The notes under the pieces: generated by a model
What the model saw: only the letters and a program-made list of their open reading frames with translations
Databases searched by the model: none
Told to the model about the DNA's origin: nothing
In this document: positions 1-10,556 of the stretch, one piece after another
Layout of the letters: every line of letters begins with the position of its first letter
How positions within the stretch are numbered: the stretch's first letter is position 1
Origin: Lyophyllum atratum
Taxonomy: Eukaryota > Basidiomycota > Agaricomycetes > Agaricales > Lyophyllaceae
DNA: 64,000 nucleotides
Reading direction: 5' to 3'
Assembly: GCA_014905825.1 (NCBI GenBank)
Contig: JACGCN010000002.1
Span: forward strand, 2,046,001 to 2,110,000
Translations under genes and position numbers: made by a program

Positions 1-151
1 AGCTCAGATCGGATGCAAAGAGCAATGCCGAACCTTTTCCAGCCTCAGGACCTAAGGAGGCGGCCGCCAGGAGCTCATGACCGTTCTTGGCACAGTGGAG
101 GAGGTTAAAGCAGCTGTCCTTGCCGCCGCTGAGGAGGGCAAGATATTTCAT
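1..151 (-). CDS. DPH6: Diphthine--ammonia ligase, N-terminal part (window edge)
   Basis: Only the first exon is inside the window. Read on the minus strand from the ATG at 151, the protein opens with MKYLALLSGGKDS, the PP-loop SGGKDS motif that binds ATP in N-type ATP pyrophosphatases. It continues with CFNLLHCAKNGHELLAAASL, as in DPH6/ATPBD4 proteins. This enzyme makes the last step of diphthamide synthesis on eEF2 in the cytosol, amidating diphthine with ammonium and ATP. A likely donor site lies near the window edge (about position 32), after which the family normally continues with a D/E-rich LDSYMYQT-like stretch that is not visible here. It starts head to head with FRS1, with 108 bases between the two ATGs. 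The family call is firm; the intron position is an inference. Confidence 0.85.
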   Translation of the reverse strand, partial: MKYLALLSGGKDSCFNLLHCAKNGHELLAAASLGPEAGKGSALLFASDLS

Positions 152-259
152 GGTCAAAGGTCAGATCAAAAAAGGTAATCAGGGTGTCTGGTGTCCCACT
201 CCCGATTTGACTCACGATCTTGAAAGTTGATTCGGCCTCCTCAATTTCTATTCTCTACA

Positions 260-2625
260 ATGCCTACCGTAGCCGTCGACAAGGCTGATCTCTGGGAAAG
301 ACTTGGCAAGGAATACAGTATGCCGATCTCTGCATTTTCTAGGCAGAACTCGTATTGATCTTTTCGATGGTCAGCTACAGAGGAATTCGACAAGCTTTGC
401 TTCGACTACGGATTGGAGCTCGATGAAGACGTGCGTTAACTGTGTACCCTTTGGAAACCAAATTATAGCGATACCCTACAGACTACTGCCGAGGTAGAGG
501 AGGCGATTAAAGCTGGCCTACCTGCGGAACGTCCAGTACGCCCTCGCATCTTGCAGATCCTCGTCCTCCTAACGTCGGTCGCGCTCTAGCAACTGAAAAT
601 AGAGATTCCTGCGAACAGGTATAATGGAAATCGTATACCGTGTTCTAAGGATCTCTTTCATATTGCCATCCATATAGATACGACCTCCTCTGTATCGAAG
701 GAATCGCGCGCGCCCTTCGTATCTTCCTCCAGAAAAATGAAGCTCCACACTATAAGCTAGTTTATCCTCCGGGCGGCGAATCCCAGCTGCTCACAATAAC
801 TTGCGATCCCGAGGTTTGTCTTTGCTATTGCAGTGGATGAACACGACCTCTTACCATCATAAACAGGTCAAAAGAGTCAGACCGCTGTTCGCCTGTGCCA
901 TCCTCCGCAACGTCAAGTTCACTCCCCGGTCCTACGCGTCCTTCATCGATTTGCAGGACAAGCTGCATCAAAACATTTGCCGGCGGCGACAGCTGGTGTC
1001 TATCGGAACGCATGACTTGGATACCCTGAAACCACCTTTCAGGTATGAGGCCAAGCCTCCCGAAGATATCAAATTTGTGCCCTTAAACAAGGAAACGGCC
1101 TACACTGCGGAGGAACTGATGACTCTATATGAGGTGAGTCGTATCTCTTTGCAGAGCTTAACTGCTGATGACGCTCCCTCCAGTCCGACAAGCACCTAGG
1201 GAAATATCTCCACATAATTCGCGACTCTCCTGTGTATCCCATCATATACGACTCTGTTGACCAGGTGTTGTCCATGCCCCCGATCATCAACTCGGAACAC
1301 AGCAAAATCACGCTGAATACACGAAACATCTTCATAGATGTTACTGCAACTGATCAGACGAAACTCGATATTGTCGTCAATATCGTGGCCACCATGTTTT
1401 CCGAGTACTGCGAAGATCCCTATACGTAAGCCCGTCCCGGCTCGATCTCGTGTTCATGCCATCTAACTGAGCGTTGTTAGTATTGAACCCGTCAAGATTG
1501 TCTTACCCGACGGCACGACGCGTATCTCACCCGATATCGCTGAGCGTCACACCATGGCCCATGCCTCCTATGTGAACTCATGCACTGGGCTTTCTTTGAC
1601 GGCCTCTGAAGTTTCCACACTTCTGCAAAGAATGGCTCTTCATAGTACCGTCTCTGCTGCAAATCCCGACGAACTTCTGATAGATGTCCCTGCCACTCGG
1701 CCCGATATTTTGCACGAGTGCGATATCATGGAAGACGCAGCCATTGCATATGGTTTCAACAACCTGCCGCACACTTTCCCCGCAACGAGCACAGTCGCGC
1801 AGCCGCTGGCCATCAGCAAGCTAAGCGATATCGTCCGCCTGGAGTGGGCTCTGGCTGGGTGGGTCGAGGTCCTCCCATTGATTCTCGTACGTCTTCCCTG
1901 AGTGGTCGCAATTACACCCCGCTGAAGGCATGCATGATATTAGTGCTCGCACGAGGAGAACTTTGAGTTCCTGAACCACGTAGATGATGGGACGACGGCA
2001 GTTAAGATCGCCAACCCCAAGACACTCGAGTTCCAAGTGGTACGCACGACGCTCCTCCCTGGGCTTCTCAAGACGATCCGTGAGAACCGTTCGCATCCCC
2101 TCCCGATAAAGATCTTCGAGACTGGGGACGTTGTCGTCAAGGACACGTCGCGCGAACGCCAAGCGCGCAACGTCCGGCACGCGGCCGCGGTGTGGTGCAA
2201 CAAGACTGCGGGATTCGAGATCGTCCATGGAATGCTGAACCGCGCCATGAAGATGCTTGAGATTCCACGGATCGGGAACGACGACTCGAAAGCAGAGACT
2301 GGATACTATATCAAAGAGAGCAGTGGTAGGTCTTCAGCTGTGATGTACACCGTTCGCCTTCTCATTCCCGGCGTTAGACCTCGTCTATTTCCCTGGTCGA
2401 GCAGCCACGATCTATTACCGTCCTCCCCCGGCCAAGACCAGCGGTGCATTATCTGCAATCAAGACCGCACTCCATGTGAATAAGGATCTAGAAATCGGCA
2501 GTCTCGGGATCCTCCATCCTACTGTGCTCGCCAAATTCGAGATCGGATACCCTTGCTCTGCTCTCGAGTTTACCCTCGAGCCTTTCAAGAAGAAGATGCA
2601 GAAGATCTGGACGAACGAGGAATGA
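260..2625 (+). CDS. FRS1: Phenylalanyl-tRNA synthetase beta subunit, cytosolic
   Basis: The product is the beta chain of the alpha2beta2 cytosolic PheRS, which charges tRNA-Phe. The start [19 protein letters not shown] and the second-exon [17 protein letters not shown] match the eukaryotic beta-subunit N-terminus. Further on are the core and B5-type segments ([66 protein letters not shown]), and the end is [11 protein letters not shown] followed by TGA at 2623. Small introns interrupt it, the first at about 318-374 (57 bases), others near 430-481, 1133-1183, 1427-1480, 1887-1944 and 2325-2379. The length fits the usual size of about 590-600 residues. It is divergent from DPH6 and convergent with EMC10. 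The partner alpha subunit lies only 8 kb away at 10557-12627. Confidence 0.93.
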
Positions 2626-2839
2626 GGATGAATTTATAGAGAATGTGATGTATCGAATAGACCGAATCTATATGTTTGTTGATTTTGGCCAGGGGCAAGA
2701 GACTAGTGACTCCTATCATGAAAGACTTACACTTACATCTACCTAGTTTTAGTAAGAAGGGCACGGGAGCAGGTACTACACTCTCATGGCCGAGACAACC
2801 CTGCTGCAAAGGGGCGTTAAAACGGAGGTTACACATGTT

Positions 2840-3723
2840 CTACTTCTTAGGCTTTTCCTCTTCACCTCCTCCTGTCAAGACTGCGAGAGAGCGTTAGTAT
2901 GAGAAAGGCTAATCACAAGGCGAAAGCAACCTACCGGTGACAAGCAAGATACCGACGATGTACATCCAGTATTTTTCGAGGAATGTCTTTTCAGGGAGGG
3001 GCACAACGGGTGCTCCTTCAGGAGATATGGGTGGCGGCGTCGCTAGTTGGGGTCTGTCATAGGCCAATTGAATCGCTGTGGTGCATGGGTGTGGTGGAAG
3101 CAACTTACAGGGGAGGGAGACGTGAGCCCTTGAGGATGACAGTAGGTTTGACAGATGCGAAGGACTCAAAGGACTCGAATGAGGGAGATTGAGAGGCATG
3201 CTGTGTTGATTTCTTAGATCTAGACTTTGGACATGCGCCGTCGTGAGAAACGGGTGAAATAAAGTAGTCAATCGCGTAGGGCTTGGGGCTGGACGGGTCC
3301 AGTGTGTGTAGGTGTATGGATTCGGAAACAGACTTGTGCAAATGGCACTAAAATCAACAAGAGTCAGAATCGTGGTGGATCTGAAGCCAGGCTGGCGGAT
3401 ATACTTACCGCTTTGACCGACGAGATATCCCATTGTGCCTCGTTCGTGTCTCCTTCACGTTCTAGAGCGACCTGGTACATGATTAAATCGTTATCCTTGA
3501 CAGTGTGTAGGGCCTCGGCGAAAGAGTACAAGTCTTTCGCGAAAGAAGGCGAGAACTGGAAGGAGACGGTGTTGTTCTCTGCAATGAGTAGCGTTCCGCG
3601 CTCTGAAAATGGGGCCTGGGCAGCGGTAGGGTGGTGGAGGCGGTGGAAGAGCCTGAGCTGTGTGTGTTCTGCGGCGACGAGGGATATGGAGAGCAGGCCG
3701 AGGATAGCAGCGAACGGTGTCAT
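2840..3723 (-). CDS. EMC10: ER membrane protein complex subunit 10
   Basis: A secreted-type N-terminus (MTPFAAILGLLSISLVAAEH) is a clear signal peptide. A beta-rich lumenal region follows (FSERGTLLIAENNTVSFQF, LIMYQVALEREG). Near the C-terminus sits one membrane segment in the context FLEKYWMYIVGILLVT, very like the FFAKYWMYIIPVVLFLM end of animal EMC10. The last intron is 2881-2934, after which the reading continues VLTGGGEEEKPKK and stops at 2840-2842. This makes a type I protein with a short lysine-rich cytosolic tail. EMC10 is a lumenal/peripheral part of the EMC, which inserts tail-anchored and multi-pass proteins into the ER. It is convergent with FRS1 (214 bases between stops) and diverges from the small gene at 3966. 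Exon borders in the middle are less certain. Confidence 0.85.
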
Positions 3724-3965
3724 CGTGGTCGAGAGACGGCGGCGTTGGTCACGCGGACACCCAGGACAGCCATGTGACCTCTTCCCATTGGTCGGTGGGA
3801 CCCGAACAAGCAACAGCCAATCGGACGAGCCATACGATTGGGTCCCAGAAATTGATCTGATTGGCCTGGGCACACTGCGAGGATCGCTCGATAAGTTCTT
3901 GTTCTGGTCGAGGCCTTCCCTACTTATATTACCCTGCTACCCAATTCGTATCCATATTCCCTCCC
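3724..3965. promoter_or_regulatory. Divergent promoter with four CCAAT boxes
   Basis: This 242-base gap separates the EMC10 start (minus) from the start of the small gene at 3966 (plus). It holds four copies of the CCAAT pentamer within 78 bases: ATTGG at 3787-3791, CCAAT at 3817-3821, ATTGG at 3837-3841 and ATTGG at 3860-3864. CCAAT is the binding core of the HAP/NF-Y complex in fungi. A TATA-like stretch (cttatatta) lies near 3921-3929, about 40 bases before the plus-strand ATG. The motif count is directly visible; that the boxes are used is an inference. Confidence 0.5.
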
Positions 3966-4523
3966 ATGTCTACTACTTACCAACTCTCATGTATACCTAC
4001 CCCACCTTTTTCGCCTCATCCTGGCATCCCATCCCCTCCAGACACCTCATTCCAATCAACCCTCGACGTCCTCGACTCCCTGCTCGAGTTCTACCAGCAG
4101 GAGCGTGTATGGGTCCAACGCACGCGTACCGCGCTAGAAGAAGCGTTCCTCCAAGTCGACCAATCCGACCACCCAGATACACTGCCATCCCCGCCATCAG
4201 AATCAGCCTCCACCAGCAGCGCGGGATGCTCGGATAAGTCCTATCCCACCGCGGGGCCGCCCCCAGCCTCGCCCAAGCCGCTGACATCACAGTGGTCAAG
4301 GAGGAAGAAGGGGTTTAAGCTCAGACTGGATGGTCTAGCCCCACATAATAATCGCATGCTGGTATCCCAACGCGTGCGCCCCATCGTGTCGCGCAAGGAC
4401 TTTTCCCAGCGGAAGCGGATACTGGATATGCTCGACCAGATGATGGAGGCTAGAATGGAGAGTTGCCAGGGAATAAACAGATTGGTTAGGAACGCCAGCA
4501 GAGCAGAGCCCTACTATCCCTAA
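3966..4523 (+). CDS. Small hypothetical protein, intronless
   Basis: An open frame of 185 residues begins MSTTYQLSCIPTPPFSPH and has no intron. I do not recognise a family. Visible parts are a Pro/Ser-rich N-terminus, a short helical segment (STLDVLDSLLEFYQQERVWV, then RTRTALEEAFLQV), a Ser/Pro-rich linker, a strongly basic patch (SRRKKGFKLRL), and a second helical stretch (KDFSQRKRILDMLDQMMEAR). The basic patch and the helices suggest a nuclear or nucleic-acid/protein-binding adaptor, but that is speculation. The frame also runs open upstream from 3861. I chose the ATG at 3966 because it follows the CCAAT/TATA-like promoter shared with EMC10. Confidence 0.6.
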   Translation: MSTTYQLSCIPTPPFSPHPGIPSPPDTSFQSTLDVLDSLLEFYQQERVWVQRTRTALEEAFLQVDQSDHPDTLPSPPSESASTSSAGCSDKSYPTAGPPPASPKPLTSQWSRRKKGFKLRLDGLAPHNNRMLVSQRVRPIVSRKDFSQRKRILDMLDQMMEARMESCQGINRLVRNASRAEPYYP

Positions 4524-5090
4524 CGCCGTGGGACCAAGGTAGAGCTTCTCTGCGCGCGACTGGATCAATACTGATTTTTTGTTGGATCTACAGTCATGAT
4601 ATTTTCATCCATTTGGAAGGACGCGCAGGATGGCCTTTCAATTGTTGGCGGCAGATCGGCATTATAGCCTAGATGAATCCGTATATTGACTATCAGTCGA
4701 GCGAGGGTCGCGTTGTCCAAAAGTAGAAAGGCTGAGGTTCAAGGATAAGCCGCCCGAGTCCCACTAGTGTATTCGTCTTCAGTGATAGGTTGTTCCCAAA
4801 GATTCCGAAGGCTGAGGTAAGTCAAGAAAACATAGTGTTATTCGTAAACCCACTCTACGATCTGGATAAGAAGGGGAGTCAGTGCTTCCTAGTCCAAAAC
4901 GTTGACGACGTGCAAGTTCAAGGGGGAGAGCGTCGTGTTGAACACGCCACTGCGCAGCAAAGCCAGACAAATAGTTGCCAAATGTGGAGTCAGCCTGAAT
5001 TGTTGCCCCACTGCCTTCATCAATCTCTACTGACATTGTGCCTCGTGGCGAATACCCTCTCACTCCTTCCTTGACCTCCCTATCTATCGT
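4524..5090. other. Intergenic stretch, no gene seen
   Basis: These 567 bases lie between two plus-strand genes and should hold the terminator of the first and the promoter of the BSD2-like gene. Open frames here (for example 4790-5074) show no recognisable protein. No repeat or RNA gene was seen. Confidence 0.4.
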
Positions 5091-6676
5091 ATGCCTGCTC
5101 GTTATACGGCCCTTAATTCCAGAGCAGACCACGATGCCCAGAATGACATGGAGGCTGCTTTCGACTATTCCGAAGACGAAGACGATGACAACAATGCATC
5201 CGAATCCCAACCTCTAAATCCTGACCCTACCTCTCCTTCTCATATCCAAGCACCCCCCGCCCACCACTTCCATGTCCCAGGGACATACGACTTCGAGAAC
5301 GTAGACTATGATTATCCACCACCAGGTTCTCCGCCTCGGCCGTCAGCCATAGCGCTTCCTAATGATCACGGAAACTCCAATGGCTTTGTCCCTTCAGTTA
5401 GACCAGAATCGGTCCCCGGCCCTAGCCGGAATTGGTTGAGCAGGTCAGCAGCGTCGGTTCTGCCAACCCATGTCGCACAGCGCCTCGGTCTTGCCCATCA
5501 GCGCCCTATAGGCGCAATCGGCGGTGGAACGAATAACGACGGAGTCTTTGCCAACGTTACCGCAAAACCAACCCCGCCGGTAACAATACAACAAGGTATA
5601 TAGCGTCAAGTAAAAGCCACTTATTTTTGACTAATTGTCTCGCAGGTGATGAAACGTACATAGTACCAGAAGAAACCCGGGCAGAGGCTCCGCCGTCGTA
5701 TGCATCTGCCCAAGCAGATGCTGTACCTCCATATTGGGAGACCACGGTCCATGCGCCATTCACCCCTGGTTCGATTGGCGAGTTAATCGTGGATTCATTA
5801 CCCACCGGCTCACTGTTCTCCTTCCTGTGGAACATGCTTGTATCGATATCCTTCCAGTTTGTCGGATTCCTTCTCACCTACCTCTTGCACACGACACATG
5901 CTGCCAGGCTTGGATCTAGGGCTGGACTAGGTGTAACATTAATCCAGTATGGATTTGCGTTACGAGGGCGATTGGACGACGCCAGCGGGAATGATGTGGG
6001 TGGGGGATTGTCCGGCTGGGGTGAGGCGCCTCGTCCGACCACAAGCGAGGGCGTACCGCCGTTATATGGCGGCCACCATAGCATGGCAAACTCGACGACG
6101 CCGTATGCCCCCAGTCCTCTCATGGATGACCCAAGCGATCCAATGATGGGAGCCCTCACCACTGAATGGTTATCTTTCTTCCTCATGACAGTCGGTATGT
6201 CTTCATCGTGTTACACCAACAGATGGCATTAGTTAACCACCCAAACCTAAATAGGTTGGTTCGTCCTCCTCACATCTTTGCTCGGGTTCTGGCGTGTCAA
6301 ACGCTGGGAACAAAGCATCCTTGCGTCCCAACGCGACAACTCGAGCCCACCTGCTGATACACCAGCACCTTTCGCCCTCTTCTCCCGCATGGAAAGTAAC
6401 TTTGGTCTGCGTGGAACATCGCGAGTCGAACTGCTCCGTCAAGGCTTTGGTCTCGGCAGGAATCGCGCCACTGAAGAGGAGGACGAGGCCACACGTACAG
6501 CTATTCGTGCGGAGGAAGGGACTGCGCAGCCACGTCAGGATGACGAACACGCCTCCGAAACTGACTTCATGATTCCCGTCGATACGAATGATCCCAATCG
6601 GGCTCGGTCAATTCAGGCGGCGCTGGAGCAGGACAGGAGGTTACAGAGTGATCTGAGGAGTGCAGGACTATTGTGA
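5091..6676 (+). CDS. BSD2: BSD2/Ndfip-family Rsp5 (NEDD4) adaptor, membrane protein
   Basis: The N-terminal half is hydrophilic and Pro/Asp/Glu rich. A conserved Ndfip-type core follows: a PY motif in APPSYASAQ, then AVPPYWETTV, GSIGELIVDSLPTGSLFSFL, and hydrophobic segments containing WNMLVSISFQFVGFLLTYLL with HTTHAARLGSRAGLGVTLI. A third membrane segment (WFVLLTSLLGFW) comes after the second intron. Family members span Golgi/endosome membranes three times and recruit the Rsp5/NEDD4 ubiquitin ligase through PPxY motifs to sort metal transporters and misfolded proteins. Two introns are clear, about 5596-5645 and 6195-6254. The tail after the last membrane segment carries an acidic stretch and ends RSAGLL. 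The family assignment is strong; the yeast name is used by homology. Confidence 0.88.
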
Positions 6677-7052
6677 TGTTTCTTGAGGGGACATTAACAC
6701 TATCTTTTCCAAATGCATGGCATATTTCAACTTCATTGTGCATAATAATAACGTCAACATCGCTATCGAGTCAACAATTTAATACAGTCTTATACAGTGG
6801 TTACATGGATAACCGTCATCGCCTAGGATAATCCTACAAAACAGGTCTCTATCATTAGTCTATACTCTACCGTCTCGACCAGTCTGGTTCAGTGATCACA
6901 AGGTAAACTATGCATACACTGATTATGCGTGATAACCTGATCTAGATCTACACCACATTCTCCGGACTTGATCCGCGCTACTACTTCACGCCCCTGACGG
7001 TGTTATAATCCTGTTTCCTACCACTTTGCAGGAAATCGAGAGAAGGAATACC
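6677..7052. other. Intergenic stretch, no gene seen
   Basis: This is the 3' region of the BSD2-like gene and the promoter of the acetyltransferase gene. It is more AT-rich than its surroundings and shows no coding frame of note. A pyrimidine-rich stretch ending in CAG just before 7031 could be the 3' end of an intron in the 5' leader of the next gene. Confidence 0.4.
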
Positions 7053-7679
7053 ATGTCAATCACCGTACGCAGAGCCGTCGAAGACGACGCGCCCGCTCTC
7101 TCACGCATCTGCCTGCTCACCGGCAACGCGGGAGCATCTGCCGAACATCTACACGAGTATGGCGAGCTCCCCGGTCTCGTATACGCCGTCCCATATGTGA
7201 AGTTACCCACAACTTGGGGATTCGTAATGGTCGACGACGCCACGAACGAAGTTGTCGGCTATATCCTCGGCTCGAAGGACACGCGCGCGTACGAGAAGTA
7301 CGCAGGAGAGCATTGGTGGCCGGCACTGGTGGAAAAATACCCGCCGTCGCTCGCGACGAAACCAGATGACAAGCGCTACATGGAGCTGTTCGCAAAGATG
7401 AACACGGCGTCCGATGCGTGCATTGCGTTTGCGGCGGCACACCTACATATCAATATACTGGAGGCATACCAGGGACGCGGCTGGGGGAGGAAGTTGATAA
7501 CGACGGCGGTTGAGTATCTCAAGGGCGAGAATATCGAAGGCGGTGGGGTTTGGTTGGGGATGGATCCAAGAAATTCGAAAGCGAGGGCATTCTATGAAAG
7601 GTTGGGATTCAAGAGGTTTGAGGGGGCGGATGAGAATCAAATGGGGGTCAAGTTTGCGGATTACATGGGCAGGGTCTAA
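7053..7679 (+). CDS. GNAT-family N-acetyltransferase, O-GlcNAcase C-terminal-like
   Basis: A single exon encodes 208 residues starting MSITVRRAVEDDAPALSRIC. GNAT features are present: a VVGYILGSKDTRAYEKY strand near residues 67-83, the acetyl-CoA pyrophosphate loop AYQGRGWGRKLI (Q/R-x-x-G-x-G/A type) near residue 143, and the C-terminal MDPRNSKARAFYERLGFKRF. The segments GELPGLVYAVPYVKL and EHWWPALVEKYP recall the subgroup that also forms the C-terminal pseudo-acetyltransferase domain of O-GlcNAcase. The substrate cannot be told from the sequence. I preferred the ATG at 7053 over an in-frame one at 7026, because domain homology begins immediately after it. It has no introns, unlike most neighbours. 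Confidence 0.82.
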   Translation: MSITVRRAVEDDAPALSRICLLTGNAGASAEHLHEYGELPGLVYAVPYVKLPTTWGFVMVDDATNEVVGYILGSKDTRAYEKYAGEHWWPALVEKYPPSLATKPDDKRYMELFAKMNTASDACIAFAAAHLHINILEAYQGRGWGRKLITTAVEYLKGENIEGGGVWLGMDPRNSKARAFYERLGFKRFEGADENQMGVKFADYMGRV

Positions 7680-7771
7680 TATTTGGCAGTGGCTTCCATG
7701 TACAACAGACGCGTCCACGAATTCTTCGAGTTTGGACGCGACCCTTCTGCTACCCAGAGAGATACTCAAGC

Positions 7772-10437
7772 ATGTCGCCCAGGGACCATTCTCCGAGCTC
7801 AGAACCCTCGTCTCCAACTGAAAGTGAATCCAGTCCGCAACCTCAGGTCCCAACTCGTGCTGTACCGCCTCCTCCTGTTCCGCCCCGCAGAAACTCTGTG
7901 GTTCAGTTCTCAGACCCACGCCCATCTCGAAACCCATACATCAACAGAGGGTCTGTATCTCACCCGACACCACTTCCACAATACCCTGAGGAACCGCAAT
8001 GGCATATCCCAATTTACGATAACAACCATCAGAATCCAAGCACTGAAGAGTTCCCCCGCCGCACCAGTTTGATTCCTCCGGTCCAGGATCCCGAGCAATT
8101 ACGTCGTGGATCTGCCGAGAGCGACGCCACGCTCAACGGCTCTGACGGAAACACCGATCCCTACAAGGATCCCTACAAGAAATACTCTCTCTCGTCTTAT
8201 GAACACCCATATGATATTCAACCACCGCAAGACGCGTATCCAGGTCCAGGCGTGGCTCCCCTGACACCACGCCCAAAGCGTTCCGCTCTGCGTCGTAGTC
8301 GTGGTGTCAGCTTCTCGGAAGAACGACCCGCCGTTCGCGAATATGTCCCCGACGAATCGATCGACCAGAAAGCCGAACGGGCGCTCAAGAGGCGCGGGTT
8401 ACCTTCGAATATTCTGGACTTGTATGCCATCAACGCCGCCAGCTCAAATGGAGACACCGAGAAGCAAGGCGGAATACCACGGGCATACTCAGAGGCCAAC
8501 TCGGATGACTACGGCTACACTAGTGCACGCAATAATATGCGCCGAGCAGACTCTATGGCATCTATGACGTCGGCTGGCTCAGACTTGCTTGATCCTGATG
8601 ATCCTCGTATTACGGGCATCGAAGCGAAATACCTCGAGGACCCGGAGGACGTTGAGAAGAATGCTCTTCGTCAAATGGATTATAGGGCTCGCCGCAAGCA
8701 TCTAACGCGTATCAAGATTGAGTTTAACGTCACCTGTGAGGAACACCCCTTTTTAGTGACCATCGCTTCGCTGATTTTGGTGGACCAGCCATGATCAACA
8801 GACAGGAGTTTCTCATCAAGCTTGCCAAAGCACTAATGACATTCGGAGCGCCCTCTCACAGGATTGAATCACAACTGGTTGCGGCAGCGCGTATCCTCGA
8901 AGTAGAAGCCGAATTCATTCATCTCCCTGGTGTCATTATCTGCTCCTTCGGCGACCAGGAACTCGGATGCTCAGAGACTCACTTTGTGAAATGTAGCGGT
9001 AGACTCTCTCTTGGGGCTCTTCACAAGGTGCATCTCATCTACCGCTCTGTGGTGCATGATGAAATCAGCGCGAAGCGTGCTACAGGTGACTTGGAAACTC
9101 TTCTCAAAGCTCCGCCTCTGTATTCTATTCTCTTTCGTTGTGTTTTGGCTTTCTGTCTGTCGGCCCTGATTTGTCCGCTTGCGTTTGGTGGATCCTTTTT
9201 GGACATGTGGATCGCGGGCGCGGGAGCCTTTGTTCTTGCCATCCTTCAGCTCAACGTGGCTGCAAAGAGCGTTCTGTATGCCAACGTTTTTGAGTACGTC
9301 GTCTCTTTTTCTTTCCAAAAAATGCATGATCGCTAAAGGCACTGATTACTCTTTCTAGGATTACTATTGCAATTCTTGTTTCTTTCACTGCGAGAGGCTT
9401 GAGCAGCATTCGGAGCCAAATATTCTGCTACACCGCCATCTCTTCTGCAGGGATCATTGGTATCCTTCCTGGATATCTTATCTGTAAGAGTTTTTCTTTT
9501 CGTTGAATCTCAATGCTAAAGTCAGGCTTGCTCAGTGAGCAGCTCACTCGAGATCGCCTCGAAGAACATCGTGTGTGGAAGCGTCAAAATGGTCTACGCC
9601 CTGATCTACACGCTCTTTCTGGTGTGGACCTCAGTCCTTACGAAGTTCAGTCAGGACGCTGACCACCATCATCTTCTTAGGGTTTTGGCTTGCAAATTGG
9701 TTCCGATTTTTTTCCTCCTTCTTGATCGTCAGACCAGGCACAAGCTCGATGATCTTGCTGCTAGCCTCTCGACTGCCATCACTCTGACTGGGACTTGGAT
9801 GGCAGACAACGGCACGAGCAACAACTCGATCCCTTTGGTCGGGACCTGGACCTTCACGCACGCGATCGCGGTCGACGAACACGACATTATAGAGGGTTGC
9901 TATCGCCCCAGGTCCTTTCCGTGGTATCTTCAGGGATTTCCGAGCTGGACGGTCTACATCATTGTCCCCATCTTCTCTACCCTTTCGTCGCTTGCGAATC
10001 TCCAGCCGCTGAGAAGCAAGCAGCTGCCCGTCATGGTCGTCATATCTTGTGCATCGTATGCGTCTAACAAGGTCGCTAATCACTACATTTTCAACCGCTC
10101 TGATGTCGTTTCTGCTATCGGGGCGTTTACGGTTGGACTCTTGGGCAATATTTATTCGCGTAAGATGGGAGGCACTGCGTTCACCTCGATGGTCACTGGT
10201 GTCCTTTTCTTGGTACCGGTAAGTTGGTCTTCGAGTTCACACGTACGCCCTGCTGACATGTCTTCGGCACAGTCTGGGCTCTCTCAGGCTGGAGGTATTA
10301 CCGCGAACGGGAATGGTATTGATATCGGAGGGGCTATGATCGCCGTCACGATAGGAATCACGGTCGGGCTGTTCATGAGCCAGGCTCTTGTGTATGCGTT
10401 TGGTAGCCGAAAGAATGCGGCAGTATTCTCTTTCTAA
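7772..10437 (+). CDS. ThrE-type (DUF1212/DUF3815) membrane protein, PRM10 family
   Basis: A long hydrophilic Pro/Ser/Arg-rich N-terminus of about 320 residues is followed by the ThrE core: EFLIKLAKALMTFGAPSHRI, ILEVEAEFIHLPGVIICSFG, then many hydrophobic helices. The second repeat holds LSSLANLQPLRSKQLPVMV, NRSDVVSAIGAFTVGLLG and GGAMIAVTIGITVGLFMSQA, and the protein ends GSRKNAAVFSF. Bacterial ThrE exports threonine/serine; fungal members (yeast Prm10) are integral membrane proteins of unproven substrate. The first intron fits best as 8736-8788 (53 bases). Others lie near 9293-9358, 9484-9534, 9622-9680 and 10219-10272, and each restores the family sequence, for example GFGLQIGSDFFLLLD after the fourth. 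The start at 7772 opens the long frame. Confidence 0.85.
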
Positions 10438-10556
10438 TAGTAATTCTCGTCCAATTTTCTCCTCTCCTTGTAAATCCATAGATACCTTCCTCGATTTTGT
10501 CATCACCAGGATTATTTATACAGACGGCAAATTTCATTATTGTAAAGCTTTCTGCT

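Noticed and set aside
2909..3433. A separate 174-codon minus-strand gene
   Set aside because: It contains the EMC10 C-terminal exon (KYWMYIVGILLV) plus unspliced intron sequence, so it is part of EMC10.
3302..4237. A 311-codon plus-strand frame
   Set aside because: It lies antisense to EMC10 and then out of frame with the 3966 gene, with Pro/Arg-rich composition typical of a shadow frame.
8735..8801. A frameshift splitting the ThrE-type gene into two
   Set aside because: A 53-base intron at 8736-8788 with gtgagg donor and ccag acceptor restores the frame and the family sequence.
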